DNA of 64,000 bases from JADMIH01 sp036399775 (lineage in GTDB: Bacteria; Chloroflexota; Chloroflexia; QHBQ01; JADMIH01), in contig DASWMJ010000085.1 of the NCBI GenBank assembly GCA_036399775.1, forward strand, positions 1 through 64,000. The letters run 5' to 3'. The translations under genes were made by a program, and so were the position numbers. Positions 8,316 to 17,363 of this stretch are shown here, in pieces. The notes beneath the pieces were generated by a model. The model was not told where the DNA came from, ran no database searches, and was given only the letters and a program-made list of their open reading frames with translations. Within the stretch, counting starts at the first letter, position 1, and every line of letters starts with the position of its first letter.

Positions 8316-10451
8316 ATGAGAAAAAGAAATAACCGCCTTGCCACCGGAGTTGCCCTGCTGAGCGTCGCGGCCTTGTTCTCGAATATCGCCGCCGCGCAGA
8401 CGCCGCAACCCGCGACTTTCGCCAGCCCCGCCTTCCAGCGAGTCTGGGAGCGCACGGACAAGCCGGTAGCAGACGGCACGGTGAAGCGTACGTGGTACTG
8501 GGGACCCAAGCCTAATACCGCCTCTATGACGGAGCCGAATAAAGAGACGAGCGGCGGCAACAGGCAGGTGCAATACTTCGACAAGAGCCGCATGGAGATC
8601 AACAACCCCGGCGCCAACCCGAATGACCCGTTCTTCGTCACCAACGGCCTGCTGACGGTCGAGTTAATTTCGGGACAGGTGCAGGTAGGGGCAGCCGCGT
8701 ACAACGAACGGTACCCGGCGTGCATAAACGTCACGGGCGATGCGGGCGACGAGACCGCGCCGACGTATGCGTCAATGCAGCGCGTCAGCAACACTACGGC
8801 GGGCGACCACCCGGCGCAGAACGCGGTCGGCCGGCCGGTAACCGCCACCTACAACCGCAAAGGCGACGTGGGCGCAGACGCTTCCAAGAGCAGCATGGCA
8901 GAGGCCAAGAACGCCTTCTTTGACGATGTGACCAGGCATAACATCCCGGACGTATTCTGGAAGTTCCTCAATGAGCGTGGCATGGTACACGAAAACGGGA
9001 GGACACAAGAAGCACAGATAAACACCCCATGGTTCTACGCCAGTGGCCGCCCCATCAGCGAGGCGTACTGGACGAAGGCCATGATAGGCGGCAAGTCAAC
9101 CGACGTGCTTGTGCAGATGTACGAGCGCCGCGCCCTCACCTACGTTCCCACCAATCCGGAAGGGTTCAAGGTAGAGATGGGCAACATCGGCCAGCACTAC
9201 TACGACTGGCGCTACAAGGAAGCGGGCAGGTGCGGCCCGGCAGCGACAGGCGAGGTCAGGTTCCAGACCTTTGGCGACCCCGCGGAGCTAGAGGTGTTCC
9301 AGGCGGTGGTCGAAGGCTACAAGGCCGTAAACCCTAACGTCAAGGTGAGCATCGACCACGTACCGGCGCAGGGCGACCACATCAATAAGCTGACCGCGTC
9401 TCTGGCCGCGGGCAACCCGCCCGACGTGTTCCTCATCAACTACCGGCGCTACGGCCAGTTCGCCGACAAGGGCGTGCTTGAGCCACTCGGCCCCTACCTG
9501 GACAGGAGTGCGACCCTGAAGGCGTCCGACTACTACACCCAATCGCTCAGCGCCTTCACGTACCAGGGCACGCTTACTTGCATCCCGCAGAACATCTCCA
9601 GCCTGAGCGTGTACTACAACAAAGACCTTTTCCAGAAGTACAACGTGCCCCTGCCTACCGCCAACTGGAAATGGCAGGACTTCCTGAACACGGCGAAGGC
9701 TCTCACCAAGGATACCAACGGCGACGGCAAGGCCGACACCTACGGCCTGGGTACGGACCTGCAATTGATCCGGCTCGCGCCCTTCATCTGGCAGAACGGC
9801 GGCGAGCTTGTAGACAACTACGATAAGCCGACCAAGATGCTGATTGACACGCCCGAAGCCCGCGAAGCCTTCCAGTTCTTCGTGGACCTGAGCCTGGTGC
9901 ATAAGGTAGCGCCCACTCAGGCGGAGGCCCAGGCCGAGTCACCGGCTTCCCGCTTCCTGAACGGCACGCTCGGTATGTGGCTGGGAAGCCGCGCCGACAC
10001 GCCCACCTACCGCACCATCAAGACCTTCACCTGGGACGTGAACCCACTCCCCGGCAACAAGCAGCAAGCCACCATCCTGCACAGCGATGCATACTGTGTG
10101 GCGGCAGCCTCCAAGAACAAGGACGCTACGTGGGACTTCATCCAGTACGCGCTCGGACCGCGCGGGCAGACGGTAGCCTCCAAGCTGGGGCGCATAGTGC
10201 CCTCGCTCAAGAGCATATCCACCTCACCCGCGTTCCTCGACCCGACGCAGCCGCCTGCCAACAGCAAGATGTATCTCGACGTGATACCTACCATCCGCCG
10301 TGTGCCGGTCAGTGCGGCGTGGCCCGCCATCGAAAGCACGGGCAACGCCGAGATCGAGCGTGCCTTCTACGGCCAGACAAGCGTAGACGTCGCGATCAAG
10401 GCTATCACGGACAAAGCAGCCGCCGAGTTCGCCAAAGTGAACAAACCCTAA
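8316..10451 (+). CDS. Solute-binding protein fused to a secreted Chloroflexota-type N-terminal domain
   Basis: 711 residues from the ATG at 8316, chosen because GGAGGAGCCAGGAGA precedes it and a signal peptide (MRKRNNRLATGVALL...AAAQ) follows. Residues 25-305 form an extracellular domain, ending VLVQMYERRALTYVPTNPEG and GNIGQHYYDWRY, a pattern I associate with secreted Chloroflexota proteins. The rest is a family 1 sugar-binding fold (GNPPDVFLINYRRYGQF, YYNKDLF, WKWQDFL) closely related to the protein at 1965-3422. There is no lipobox cysteine, so the N-terminal domain may do the surface retention. It heads the ABC operon with the two permeases downstream, with a double-hairpin element in between. 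Confidence 0.85.
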   Translation: MRKRNNRLATGVALLSVAALFSNIAAAQTPQPATFASPAFQRVWERTDKPVADGTVKRTWYWGPKPNTASMTEPNKETSGGNRQVQYFDKSRMEINNPGANPNDPFFVTNGLLTVELISGQVQVGAAAYNERYPACINVTGDAGDETAPTYASMQRVSNTTAGDHPAQNAVGRPVTATYNRKGDVGADASKSSMAEAKNAFFDDVTRHNIPDVFWKFLNERGMVHENGRTQEAQINTPWFYASGRPISEAYWTKAMIGGKSTDVLVQMYERRALTYVPTNPEGFKVEMGNIGQHYYDWRYKEAGRCGPAATGEVRFQTFGDPAELEVFQAVVEGYKAVNPNVKVSIDHVPAQGDHINKLTASLAAGNPPDVFLINYRRYGQFADKGVLEPLGPYLDRSATLKASDYYTQSLSAFTYQGTLTCIPQNISSLSVYYNKDLFQKYNVPLPTANWKWQDFLNTAKALTKDTNGDGKADTYGLGTDLQLIRLAPFIWQNGGELVDNYDKPTKMLIDTPEAREAFQFFVDLSLVHKVAPTQAEAQAESPASRFLNGTLGMWLGSRADTPTYRTIKTFTWDVNPLPGNKQQATILHSDAYCVAAASKNKDATWDFIQYALGPRGQTVASKLGRIVPSLKSISTSPAFLDPTQPPANSKMYLDVIPTIRRVPVSAAWPAIESTGNAEIERAFYGQTSVDVAIKAITDKAAAEFAKVNKP

Positions 10452-10493
10452 ACGGGTTACCGCCGGTCGTCATAAACGTCAGTCCTCCCAATT

Positions 10494-10579
10494 CTAAGGT
10501 TTACGCTTGCCAGGTGTAAAATCCTTAGTTCAAAAACAAGAAAATGGGCGGCGCAGCCGCCCATTTTCTTGTTTTTGAA
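10494..10579 (+). repeat. Double-hairpin element, copy 1
   Basis: Hairpin A (10494-10528) is built from CTAAGG/CCTTAG and TTACGCTTG/CAGGTGTAA. It is followed at once by hairpin B (10529-10579), whose two 24-nt arms are perfect complements around the loop GCA, with a GGGCGGC/GCCGCCC tip and A/T-rich bases. It starts 43 nt after the stop codon of the binding-protein gene, in the same orientation. The T-rich right arm makes it terminator-like, which would lower read-through into the permeases. Confidence 0.85.
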
Positions 10580-10640
10580 AGTCCTCGTTTGGTATAGTGA
10601 CCTGTTTGGACATATACATCATGGAAAGGTCTAACTCAGC

Positions 10641-11660
10641 TTGGAGATAGATAGCACAGAGCGCCGCGCACGGGTTGGACCGCGTATGAGGTCGGGGTCC
10701 CAGGCGCGGGTAGGGACGCTGCCGGGAAAGCGACAGCCCCGGCGCATCTCGCTATACTATGTGCATATCTGGCTGATGGCTGCTCCTTTCCTGTTGGGCC
10801 TCACGCTGCTGGTGATAGCGCCCGTTCTCCTGGCTGCCCCCCTGGCTTTCTCTTCCTATGATGCGCTCTCTCCCCCTGAGCCGGTCGGTTGGGCCAATTT
10901 CGAAGAGATGGGCAAGGACGAGCTATTCTGGAACGGGCTGCGCGCCTCGCTCATCCTCGTGGTGTTTGCCGTGCCCCTGCGTGTCGCGAGCACATTCTTC
11001 CTCGCGCTACTTTTGCAGGGCCGCCGCCGCTTCTTCTCTCTCTTCCGGGGCGCGGTCTACCTGCCTACCGTTATACCCATAGTGGCCTACGGGATGCTGT
11101 GGCTCTACATCTTCAATCCACTCTACGGCCCGTTGAACGGCCTGTCCCAGCTTTTCAGCAGCGACCCCTCATTAGTCGCAAACGACGTGGCGCGAGGCAA
11201 CACGCCCGGCCTGTGGCTGATAGACCCACGAGCTACGCACGCAGGCATAATCCTCTTGCTGCTCTTCACGGTAGGGGAAGGGTTCGTGCTGCTGCTGGCG
11301 GCGTTGCGCGAGATCCCGCACGACCTGTACGAAGCAGCAGCCATAGATGGCGCGTCATATGGGCGGCAGACCAGGCATATCACGCTGCCGTTGCTCGCCC
11401 CCTCTCTCCTCCTGCTCAGCCTGCGCGACACGGTATATTGCCTGCAAGCCAGCTTCGCGCTTGCCCTGGTGGTCACGAAGGGCGGGCCATATTACGCCAC
11501 CACTTACCTGCCTTATTATATTTACCTGAACGGCAACGAGTACCTGCGCTTCGGCTACTCGGCTGCCATGTCCTGGGTGCTGTACGGAGCATCGGCGGTG
11601 ATAATCGCCTTGCAGTTCTGGCTGATGCGCCGGTGGAAGGGGCTGGATAATGCTGTATGA
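10641..11660 (+). CDS. Sugar ABC transporter permease, first subunit
   Basis: A MalF/UgpA-type permease with six membrane spans. The conserved cytoplasmic EAA loop is visible as YEAAAIDGASYGRQTRHITLP at about residue 230, the contact for the ATPase subunit. The longest frame starts at TTG (10641); an ATG at 10686 is an alternative and neither has a strong ribosome binding site. Its stop overlaps the next permease by 11 nt. No MalK-type ATPase is encoded in this window, so a shared ATPase elsewhere is expected, as is common for sugar ABC systems in Gram-positive bacteria. Confidence 0.88.
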   Translation: MEIDSTERRARVGPRMRSGSQARVGTLPGKRQPRRISLYYVHIWLMAAPFLLGLTLLVIAPVLLAAPLAFSSYDALSPPEPVGWANFEEMGKDELFWNGLRASLILVVFAVPLRVASTFFLALLLQGRRRFFSLFRGAVYLPTVIPIVAYGMLWLYIFNPLYGPLNGLSQLFSSDPSLVANDVARGNTPGLWLIDPRATHAGIILLLLFTVGEGFVLLLAALREIPHDLYEAAAIDGASYGRQTRHITLPLLAPSLLLLSLRDTVYCLQASFALALVVTKGGPYYATTYLPYYIYLNGNEYLRFGYSAAMSWVLYGASAVIIALQFWLMRRWKGLDNAV

Positions 11661-12522
11661 CCCTGCCGAGAGGCAACGCCATATCCTGCACGGCGGGACC
11701 CGGCGGACGAGCGTGCTACGCCTGGTTGTCGCTGTGGTGCTGGCTGCAATCTTCGTAATACCATTAATCTGGATGGTCTCCACCTCGCTGCGGCCCATAG
11801 GCATACCACCGGCCACGCAATTTGAATGGTTGCCGCCCGCGCTCTCCTTTGAGAACTACGTCGAGGTATTTCGCGTGGTGGAGATGGGGCGTTTCTTGCG
11901 GAACTCGCTCCTTGTCATGCTGACGGCGGTGCCTATTACGCTGGTGACGGCCTCGCTGGGCGGCTTCGCTATCAGCCAGCTACCCGGCAGGGCGCAGGGT
12001 ATAATCGTAGCCGTGTCGGTTGCTTCGCTGCTCGTGCCGAAGATGGTGCTCTGGATATCCCTCTTCCTGATCTACAAATGGATAGGCATAATCAACACCC
12101 CTATCGTGCTGGTCGTGCCCGCGCTGATGGGCACCAGCCCTCTCTTTGTCCTGATGTTCGCCTGGGCCTTCCGCCGCATCCCGCGCGAGTATTTTGAGCA
12201 GGCCCGGCTCGACGGCGCAGGCCCCTGGCGCATCTGGCGCTCGATAGCCCTCCCCCTGGCGCGCCCGATCGCCATTGCCGTAGTCATCTTGAGCACCGAG
12301 TTCTACTGGAGCGACTTCACCAGCCCGCTATTCTACATCTCCAACCAGGAATACTATACGGTCCCGATGGGCGTTTTGAGCTTGCGGCAGATGGACCTGA
12401 CCAACTGGCCCCTCTTCATGTCGGGATCGGTTGTGCTGACCCTCCCGGTGCTCATCACTTTCATCATAGCCCAGCGTCACTTCTTCCACGAAGAGCGCGG
12501 TAGGGGCTGGCTCGGCCTGTAG
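11650..12522 (+). CDS. Sugar ABC transporter permease, second subunit
   Basis: A MalG/UgpE-type permease of 290 residues with six spans. It carries the EAA-type loop as YFEQARLDGAGPWRIWRSIALP near residue 180. Its ATG lies inside the end of the first permease gene (11-nt overlap), indicating coupled translation and a heteromeric pore. Together with the binding protein at 8316 it forms the importer. The following 270 bp to the next gene show nothing recognisable. Confidence 0.88.
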   Translation: MLYDPAERQRHILHGGTRRTSVLRLVVAVVLAAIFVIPLIWMVSTSLRPIGIPPATQFEWLPPALSFENYVEVFRVVEMGRFLRNSLLVMLTAVPITLVTASLGGFAISQLPGRAQGIIVAVSVASLLVPKMVLWISLFLIYKWIGIINTPIVLVVPALMGTSPLFVLMFAWAFRRIPREYFEQARLDGAGPWRIWRSIALPLARPIAIAVVILSTEFYWSDFTSPLFYISNQEYYTVPMGVLSLRQMDLTNWPLFMSGSVVLTLPVLITFIIAQRHFFHEERGRGWLGL

Positions 12523-12794
12523 AGCCGCCATTTTGGGCATCTTGACCGGCAACCAGAGGTATACCCGCATTTCCCTGGCCGAGTCGGCTGTTATTAGATA
12601 CCAGCTATCAGCTTCATACGCTGGATTGTGACGATTTTCGCGGCAGCTTTACGCTGCTGTTTGGGTGTATTATCATATCAGACACCTGGTTCCATGTGTT
12701 CGGGATTGGCCGTAGTAGTGATTACCTTAGTGATCGCTTTACGGCCAGGAGGCAGCCACTTTAGCTGAGAGGCATTACCAAAGAGGAGGCAGAT

Positions 12795-13583
12795 ATGGCA
12801 GCAGACACCAAAAATAGCGAGCAGGGGCAGGACGCAGAACCGGAAGAGGTAGAGATAGATACGATACCTTACCCGCGAGCCGGAGTAATAATTGAGGAGG
12901 GTGAGGAGCCTGCTGAGCCTGAGTCTCCGCGTGACGAAGCGCCGGAACCGGGCGCAGCCGCGATAAGTCGCCCGCTGGGCATTGATGTCTCCAACCACCA
13001 GGGGATCGTCAATTGGGCGAAGGTGTCAGGCGCAGGGATGGCGTTCGCGTTTGCTAAGGCCTCGGAGGGTACAGGCTTCCGCGACCCCTTCTTTGCCCGC
13101 AACTGGCAGGGCATGAAGAGTGCCGGGCTATTGCGGGGGGCTTATCACTTCTTCCGGCCTCAGCTAAACGCCACGGCCCAGGCTAACCTCTTCATACAGA
13201 TGGTCGGAAGGCTGGACCCAGGCGACCTACCCCCGGTTATCGACGTGGAAGTCGCGGACGGCGTTTCGGCTGCGGCCATCGTGCAAGGTATCCAACAGTG
13301 GGTGCAGATCGTACAAAACGCGCTGGGGCGCGACCCGATGATCTACACAGGCCCCAGTTTCTGGCAGTCGCGGACAGGCAACTCAAGCGCCTTCAGCCAG
13401 ACGCTTCCCCTCTGGATCGCCCACTATACTACGGGCAGACCGACTATACCGGATAACTGGCCGTTCCAAACCTTCCACCAGTTCACCGATTCCGGGCGCG
13501 TAAACGGGGTCAGCGGCAACGTTGATATGAACCGCTTCAATGGCGATACGGCTGGCCTGAGAAGACTGGCCGGGCTACCATAG
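12795..13583 (+). CDS. GH25-family muramidase
   Basis: A glycoside hydrolase family 25 lysozyme that cleaves the MurNAc-GlcNAc bond of peptidoglycan. Family landmarks are GIDVSNHQGIVNW near residue 60, AFAKASEG, GAYHFFRP, the catalytic DxE as VIDVEV, and the C-terminal QFTDSGRVNGVSGNVDMN strand. AGGAGG precedes the ATG. The first 55 residues are acidic and probably disordered. There is no signal peptide, so export must use another route or the protein acts on lysis. Confidence 0.88.
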   Translation: MAADTKNSEQGQDAEPEEVEIDTIPYPRAGVIIEEGEEPAEPESPRDEAPEPGAAAISRPLGIDVSNHQGIVNWAKVSGAGMAFAFAKASEGTGFRDPFFARNWQGMKSAGLLRGAYHFFRPQLNATAQANLFIQMVGRLDPGDLPPVIDVEVADGVSAAAIVQGIQQWVQIVQNALGRDPMIYTGPSFWQSRTGNSSAFSQTLPLWIAHYTTGRPTIPDNWPFQTFHQFTDSGRVNGVSGNVDMNRFNGDTAGLRRLAGLP

Positions 13584-13640
13584 GGGTGTAATCAACAAAG
13601 GCAACGCTCCTCCTTGGAGGAAATATGAGACCTCCCGAAT

Positions 13641-13727
13641 CTAAGATTTCGGCCTGGCAAGCGTAAAATCTATAGCTCAAAAATAAGAAAACAGGTGGCG
13701 CGGCCACCTGTTTTCTTATTTTTGAGC
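13641..13727 (+). repeat. Double-hairpin element, copy 2
   Basis: Hairpin A at 13641-13675 (CTAAGAT...CTATAG, with CTGGCAAGCGTAA in the middle) and hairpin B at 13676-13726, with 24-nt perfect arms around GCG. Relative to copy 1 the stem has changed from GGGCGGC/GCCGCCC to AGGTGGC/GCCACCT, so both sides changed together. It lies 58 nt after the stop of the muramidase gene, same orientation. The rest of the 309-nt gap to the next gene shows nothing else. Confidence 0.85.
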
Positions 13728-13892
13728 ATTCCTGAACGCTTATTACCGTCCCCGGTTTGACATGCATGTACGCCAGGTCCTAAAATAGCTATTGGACGCA
13801 AGCCCCATTCGCAAACGCAGACCGGGTGCGAGGGGCTTCTTTCGCGCCGGGGCAATTTCCGCCAGCGACCTACCATTCTTCGGACCTCCCAC

Positions 13893-16800
13893 ATGTGCAG
13901 CTACAAGGACGACCCACAGCAATATCCAGTTGACGACCTGCCTGCCAATTGGGGCGACACAGAAGCGCCTGACCGCGTGGGACGCAATGGACAGCACGAT
14001 ATTCCAGGTGAGATAGAGTCTACGGCAGCCGGTAGCGTGCCTGCCCCAGGTGTCGCGGAGGAATCACCAACTGGGAGCTTGGCGCACTCTGTCGATACGC
14101 AAGAGGATGGGAGAGTGGCTCGCTACACAACCACCATTCCCCTGCGGCCTAGCTGGCTCGATAGTGATCTGCCTGGTAACACGCCGCGACCTCAAACGGT
14201 CCCCAACCTGGCCCTGGCGACAACGGCGGATGAGAAGTCCCAACCGGCCCTATCGCTGCCGGAACACGAAGTTGCTCCTCCTGTAAGTTCTATTCAGCCC
14301 TGGGAACCGACGACCCCACTAGAGCCATTGGCCGAGGTATCATGGTGGGAGCGCGCCGCGCCCTATCGTGGGGTGGTGGTTGGCGTTGCTGCCGCTGCGG
14401 TTGGCGGTGTGGGCGAAGCCTATCTGTTCCAGGAGGAGACGCGGGGGGTGGGGGCGGCGCTGCTGGTAGTTGCCATGACGTTGGCCGTCATAGCGTGGAG
14501 TGGCGTCCGAGGGTTTCCCCTTCTCTGGTTGCGTACGGCGGGCCAGGGTAGCCTCATCTCATGGCGGCGCAGCTTGCTGCTCAGGCTGGCGGGCATTTTT
14601 GGCGCGCTGGCGCTGTGGGCGGCTTCGCTTTGGGCGTACTTCGCGCACCCCGACGAGATATTTGGCCTGCAAGGGCAGCTATGGTTAGTGAGCATGGCGC
14701 TGTTCCTTGCGGCCTGCGCCCGTTGGTACCCGCGTCCCGGCCCCGACAACCAGGCGGACTTAGGCCCGCCCTGGACGCCAATAGAGGTGTTGATTCTCGC
14801 GGGCATCCTGGTGCTATCTTTTGCCTTGCGCGTGACCTGGCTGGAGGATATTCCCTGGCAGATACATGGCGACGCGTATACGAACTGGCGCGAGTCGCTG
14901 AACTTCGTATCCGATCCGCCCCGCATCTCTGCCTTCACCACCACTTACCTGGGCCTCGGACAGCCGAGCCTGTGGTTCGTGGTTCCGGCCCAGTTCATGA
15001 AGGTCTTCGGCATGGGGCAGGTCGGGGTTCGCATGCCGATAGCGGTTTGCGGGTCGTTGCTCGTGCTGCCGGTCTACGGCATCGCCAGGCTTAGCTGGGG
15101 GAGAGCCGCCGCTGTCATAGCCGCCATCTCGGTAGCGGTATCTGCGAGCATGGTCCACATGAGCCGAATCGCTCTGCCCGATATGTCTACCGCTCTCTGG
15201 TGGACCGGCGCTTTCTACTTCCTGCTGCGTGGGCTTCGCTCTCGCCGCCCTGGCGACTTCGCGTGGGCCGGGTTGATAGCGGGCACGAGCCAGTATACCC
15301 AGTACGGCTCCCGGATGCTGCCTCTTGTGCTGGCGGCGTTCTTCGCCTACCTTGCTATATTCCATTTCAAAGCGTTGCGCGAGCGTCTGGGGCACCTCGC
15401 GCTGGTGGTTGTGGGCTTCCTTGTAGGCTCCGGCCCCATAACCGGCTATTTAGTGCTGCACCCTGAGATGTGGGGGAGCAGGGCGGGCAAGGGCTTCCTG
15501 ATACCGATGTCTATCCCTACCTCGTGGGACGGCTGGGTGCTTGTCTGGAACGTCGTGTCGGAGCAGTTGCGGCAGAATATCCTGATGTTCAGCGTCATCC
15601 CCTCGCGCGACTTCTTCTACTACGCTTCGATGCTCCTCCCCTGGGAAGGCGTGCTGCTGGCGCTGGGGGCAGCCTGCCTGCTGTGGCGGTGGAAACAGCC
15701 CGCCGCCTTCCTGGTGCTGCTGTGGGGAGGCTCGCTGCTCTTGCTCAACTCAATCATTGAGATACCGGAGAACCCCAACCCTAACCTTTCGCACTACCGT
15801 CCCGCCTGGGCAGCGTTCTACCTGGCGCTGGCCCTGCCTCCCGCGTTCTGGCTCATCTCCCTCCGGCGTATTGGGAGGCGCGCCTGGCAGGTTGGGGTTG
15901 CGCTCGTAGGCATTGGCGCTGCCGGGCTGCTGGCGTCCAACGTATACTTCTACCTGGTCAAGTACCCACCAATGGTCCCGGCGCAGGACTCCTTCCGCAC
16001 GATCCAGGGTCGGCTTTATCTACAGACCGGGCCGGGCGACCTTGTGCGGGTGGTGGGCGGCGGCCCATATGCGTATGATTATGACCGGGAGTACGCGAGG
16101 TGGCTTGGCCCACAAACCCCCGCGGGCGCGTGGCTCAACCAGACCCGCCAACTGCCCCTGGTCGGTGGTACAGCGAACAACCAGATATTCGCCTACCTGC
16201 CCCAGAGCCCGTATAAGCCAATAATCAGGTATTACTACCCGGAGGGGCAGGAAGTCCTTCTCCCCACGTCGGACGGGCAGGTGGGTGTCGAGACCTACCG
16301 CGTGTCCCCCTCGCAATTGCAGGCCCGGTATGGGGTGAACGCCCGCTTTACGCAGGCGGGCGCGCAGCAAAAACCAGCCTGGCAGGGGCCGGTATCCACA
16401 GTAGGAGAGATGCCCGGCGGGGTGACGCTCACTTATCCCGTAACTGCGACGTGGAGCGGCGCTCTATACGTGCCGATGCCTGGCGAAGTCCAGGCGCGAT
16501 TGTCAGGTGCGTCCAACGCCGAGGTCTGGCTGCCCGGCCAGACAACCGTTAGTGGGCGTTCGGTCCTTGACGCCGGGTGGGTGCCCTTCGTGGCGCAGGC
16601 AGCGCTAGATAAGCCCGCGCAACTTCAATTGATGCTACTGGTAAATGGCTACCCCATGCCCCCTGTTGATAGGCTGAATCTGTGGCCTCAGCCGCCGGAG
16701 GCAGGGCTGGCGGTTACGCTGGGCGGGGATGGGTACCCGCACAGGATAGACCCGTTTGTTGGGTCTGGGCTAATGTGGCCCATCAGCAATTATGGAGATA

Positions 16801-17240
16801 TCCTCCAGCCCGGCAGCCTGGGCGTTGACGAAGTCTACCGCGTGTTCAACGGACCCGGCCTGCTTGGCTCTCAGCCCATAGATCGCGGCGCTATCCGTTG
16901 GGAAGGCGAGATCTACACCGATGGCGGGCAGTACCAGATGGACGTGTACACAGGTGAGGACTGGCAGGTCCGCTTGGCGCTCGATGGGCTGCCTTTAATC
17001 AACCAGTGTGCGGTGGCGGGCGGCGACCACATGGCGCAGGTAACTCTCACCCAGGGGTGGCACCACGTACAACTGGATGTCATGGGAGGGGCGAGCAACC
17101 GGGGGGTGCAATGGCTCTGGAAGCGCCCGGACGGCGTGCGCGAGGTAATACCCTCATACCGCTTCCGCTACACCGCCTCTGCCGGCCCAGGCACGTCTTT
17201 CGCATGGCCCACCCGGCCAGAGCCTATAAACTGCCCGTGA
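13893..17240 (+). CDS. Large PMT-type membrane glycosyltransferase with PA14-like C-terminus
   Basis: 1115 residues in three parts. Residues 1-150 are hydrophilic. Residues 150-620 are a polytopic PMT/ArnT-like (GT-C) region with the typical first-loop acidic pair, seen as WLEDIPWQIHGDAYTNWRES, and about twelve spans. The last 110 residues (GAIRWEGEIYTDGGQYQ, VRLALDGLPLI, GWHHVQLDV) match a PA14-type beta-sandwich that usually binds carbohydrate. It should transfer sugar from a polyprenyl-phosphate donor outside the membrane. The start (ATG at 13893) lacks a good ribosome binding site and is uncertain. Confidence 0.8.
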   Translation: MCSYKDDPQQYPVDDLPANWGDTEAPDRVGRNGQHDIPGEIESTAAGSVPAPGVAEESPTGSLAHSVDTQEDGRVARYTTTIPLRPSWLDSDLPGNTPRPQTVPNLALATTADEKSQPALSLPEHEVAPPVSSIQPWEPTTPLEPLAEVSWWERAAPYRGVVVGVAAAAVGGVGEAYLFQEETRGVGAALLVVAMTLAVIAWSGVRGFPLLWLRTAGQGSLISWRRSLLLRLAGIFGALALWAASLWAYFAHPDEIFGLQGQLWLVSMALFLAACARWYPRPGPDNQADLGPPWTPIEVLILAGILVLSFALRVTWLEDIPWQIHGDAYTNWRESLNFVSDPPRISAFTTTYLGLGQPSLWFVVPAQFMKVFGMGQVGVRMPIAVCGSLLVLPVYGIARLSWGRAAAVIAAISVAVSASMVHMSRIALPDMSTALWWTGAFYFLLRGLRSRRPGDFAWAGLIAGTSQYTQYGSRMLPLVLAAFFAYLAIFHFKALRERLGHLALVVVGFLVGSGPITGYLVLHPEMWGSRAGKGFLIPMSIPTSWDGWVLVWNVVSEQLRQNILMFSVIPSRDFFYYASMLLPWEGVLLALGAACLLWRWKQPAAFLVLLWGGSLLLLNSIIEIPENPNPNLSHYRPAWAAFYLALALPPAFWLISLRRIGRRAWQVGVALVGIGAAGLLASNVYFYLVKYPPMVPAQDSFRTIQGRLYLQTGPGDLVRVVGGGPYAYDYDREYARWLGPQTPAGAWLNQTRQLPLVGGTANNQIFAYLPQSPYKPIIRYYYPEGQEVLLPTSDGQVGVETYRVSPSQLQARYGVNARFTQAGAQQKPAWQGPVSTVGEMPGGVTLTYPVTATWSGALYVPMPGEVQARLSGASNAEVWLPGQTTVSGRSVLDAGWVPFVAQAALDKPAQLQLMLLVNGYPMPPVDRLNLWPQPPEAGLAVTLGGDGYPHRIDPFVGSGLMWPISNYGDILQPGSLGVDEVYRVFNGPGLLGSQPIDRGAIRWEGEIYTDGGQYQMDVYTGEDWQVRLALDGLPLINQCAVAGGDHMAQVTLTQGWHHVQLDVMGGASNRGVQWLWKRPDGVREVIPSYRFRYTASAGPGTSFAWPTRPEPINCP

Positions 17241-17293
17241 CAGGCATTAGGGCGTGCTGTCATCTTCGCACTATAATATCCTATAAGGGCATA

Positions 17294-17342
17294 ACTCAGC
17301 ACTCAGCACTCAGCACTCAGCACTCAGCACTCGGTACTCGGT
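17294..17342. repeat. Heptamer tandem repeat before cydA
   Basis: Five copies of ACTCAGC followed by two of ACTCGGT, directly upstream of the cydA start. Copy-number change here would alter spacing upstream of the oxidase operon. Otherwise it is a simple slippage tract. Confidence 0.85.
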
Positions 17343-17363
17343 ACTGCTTAGGGTGGTAGACGT

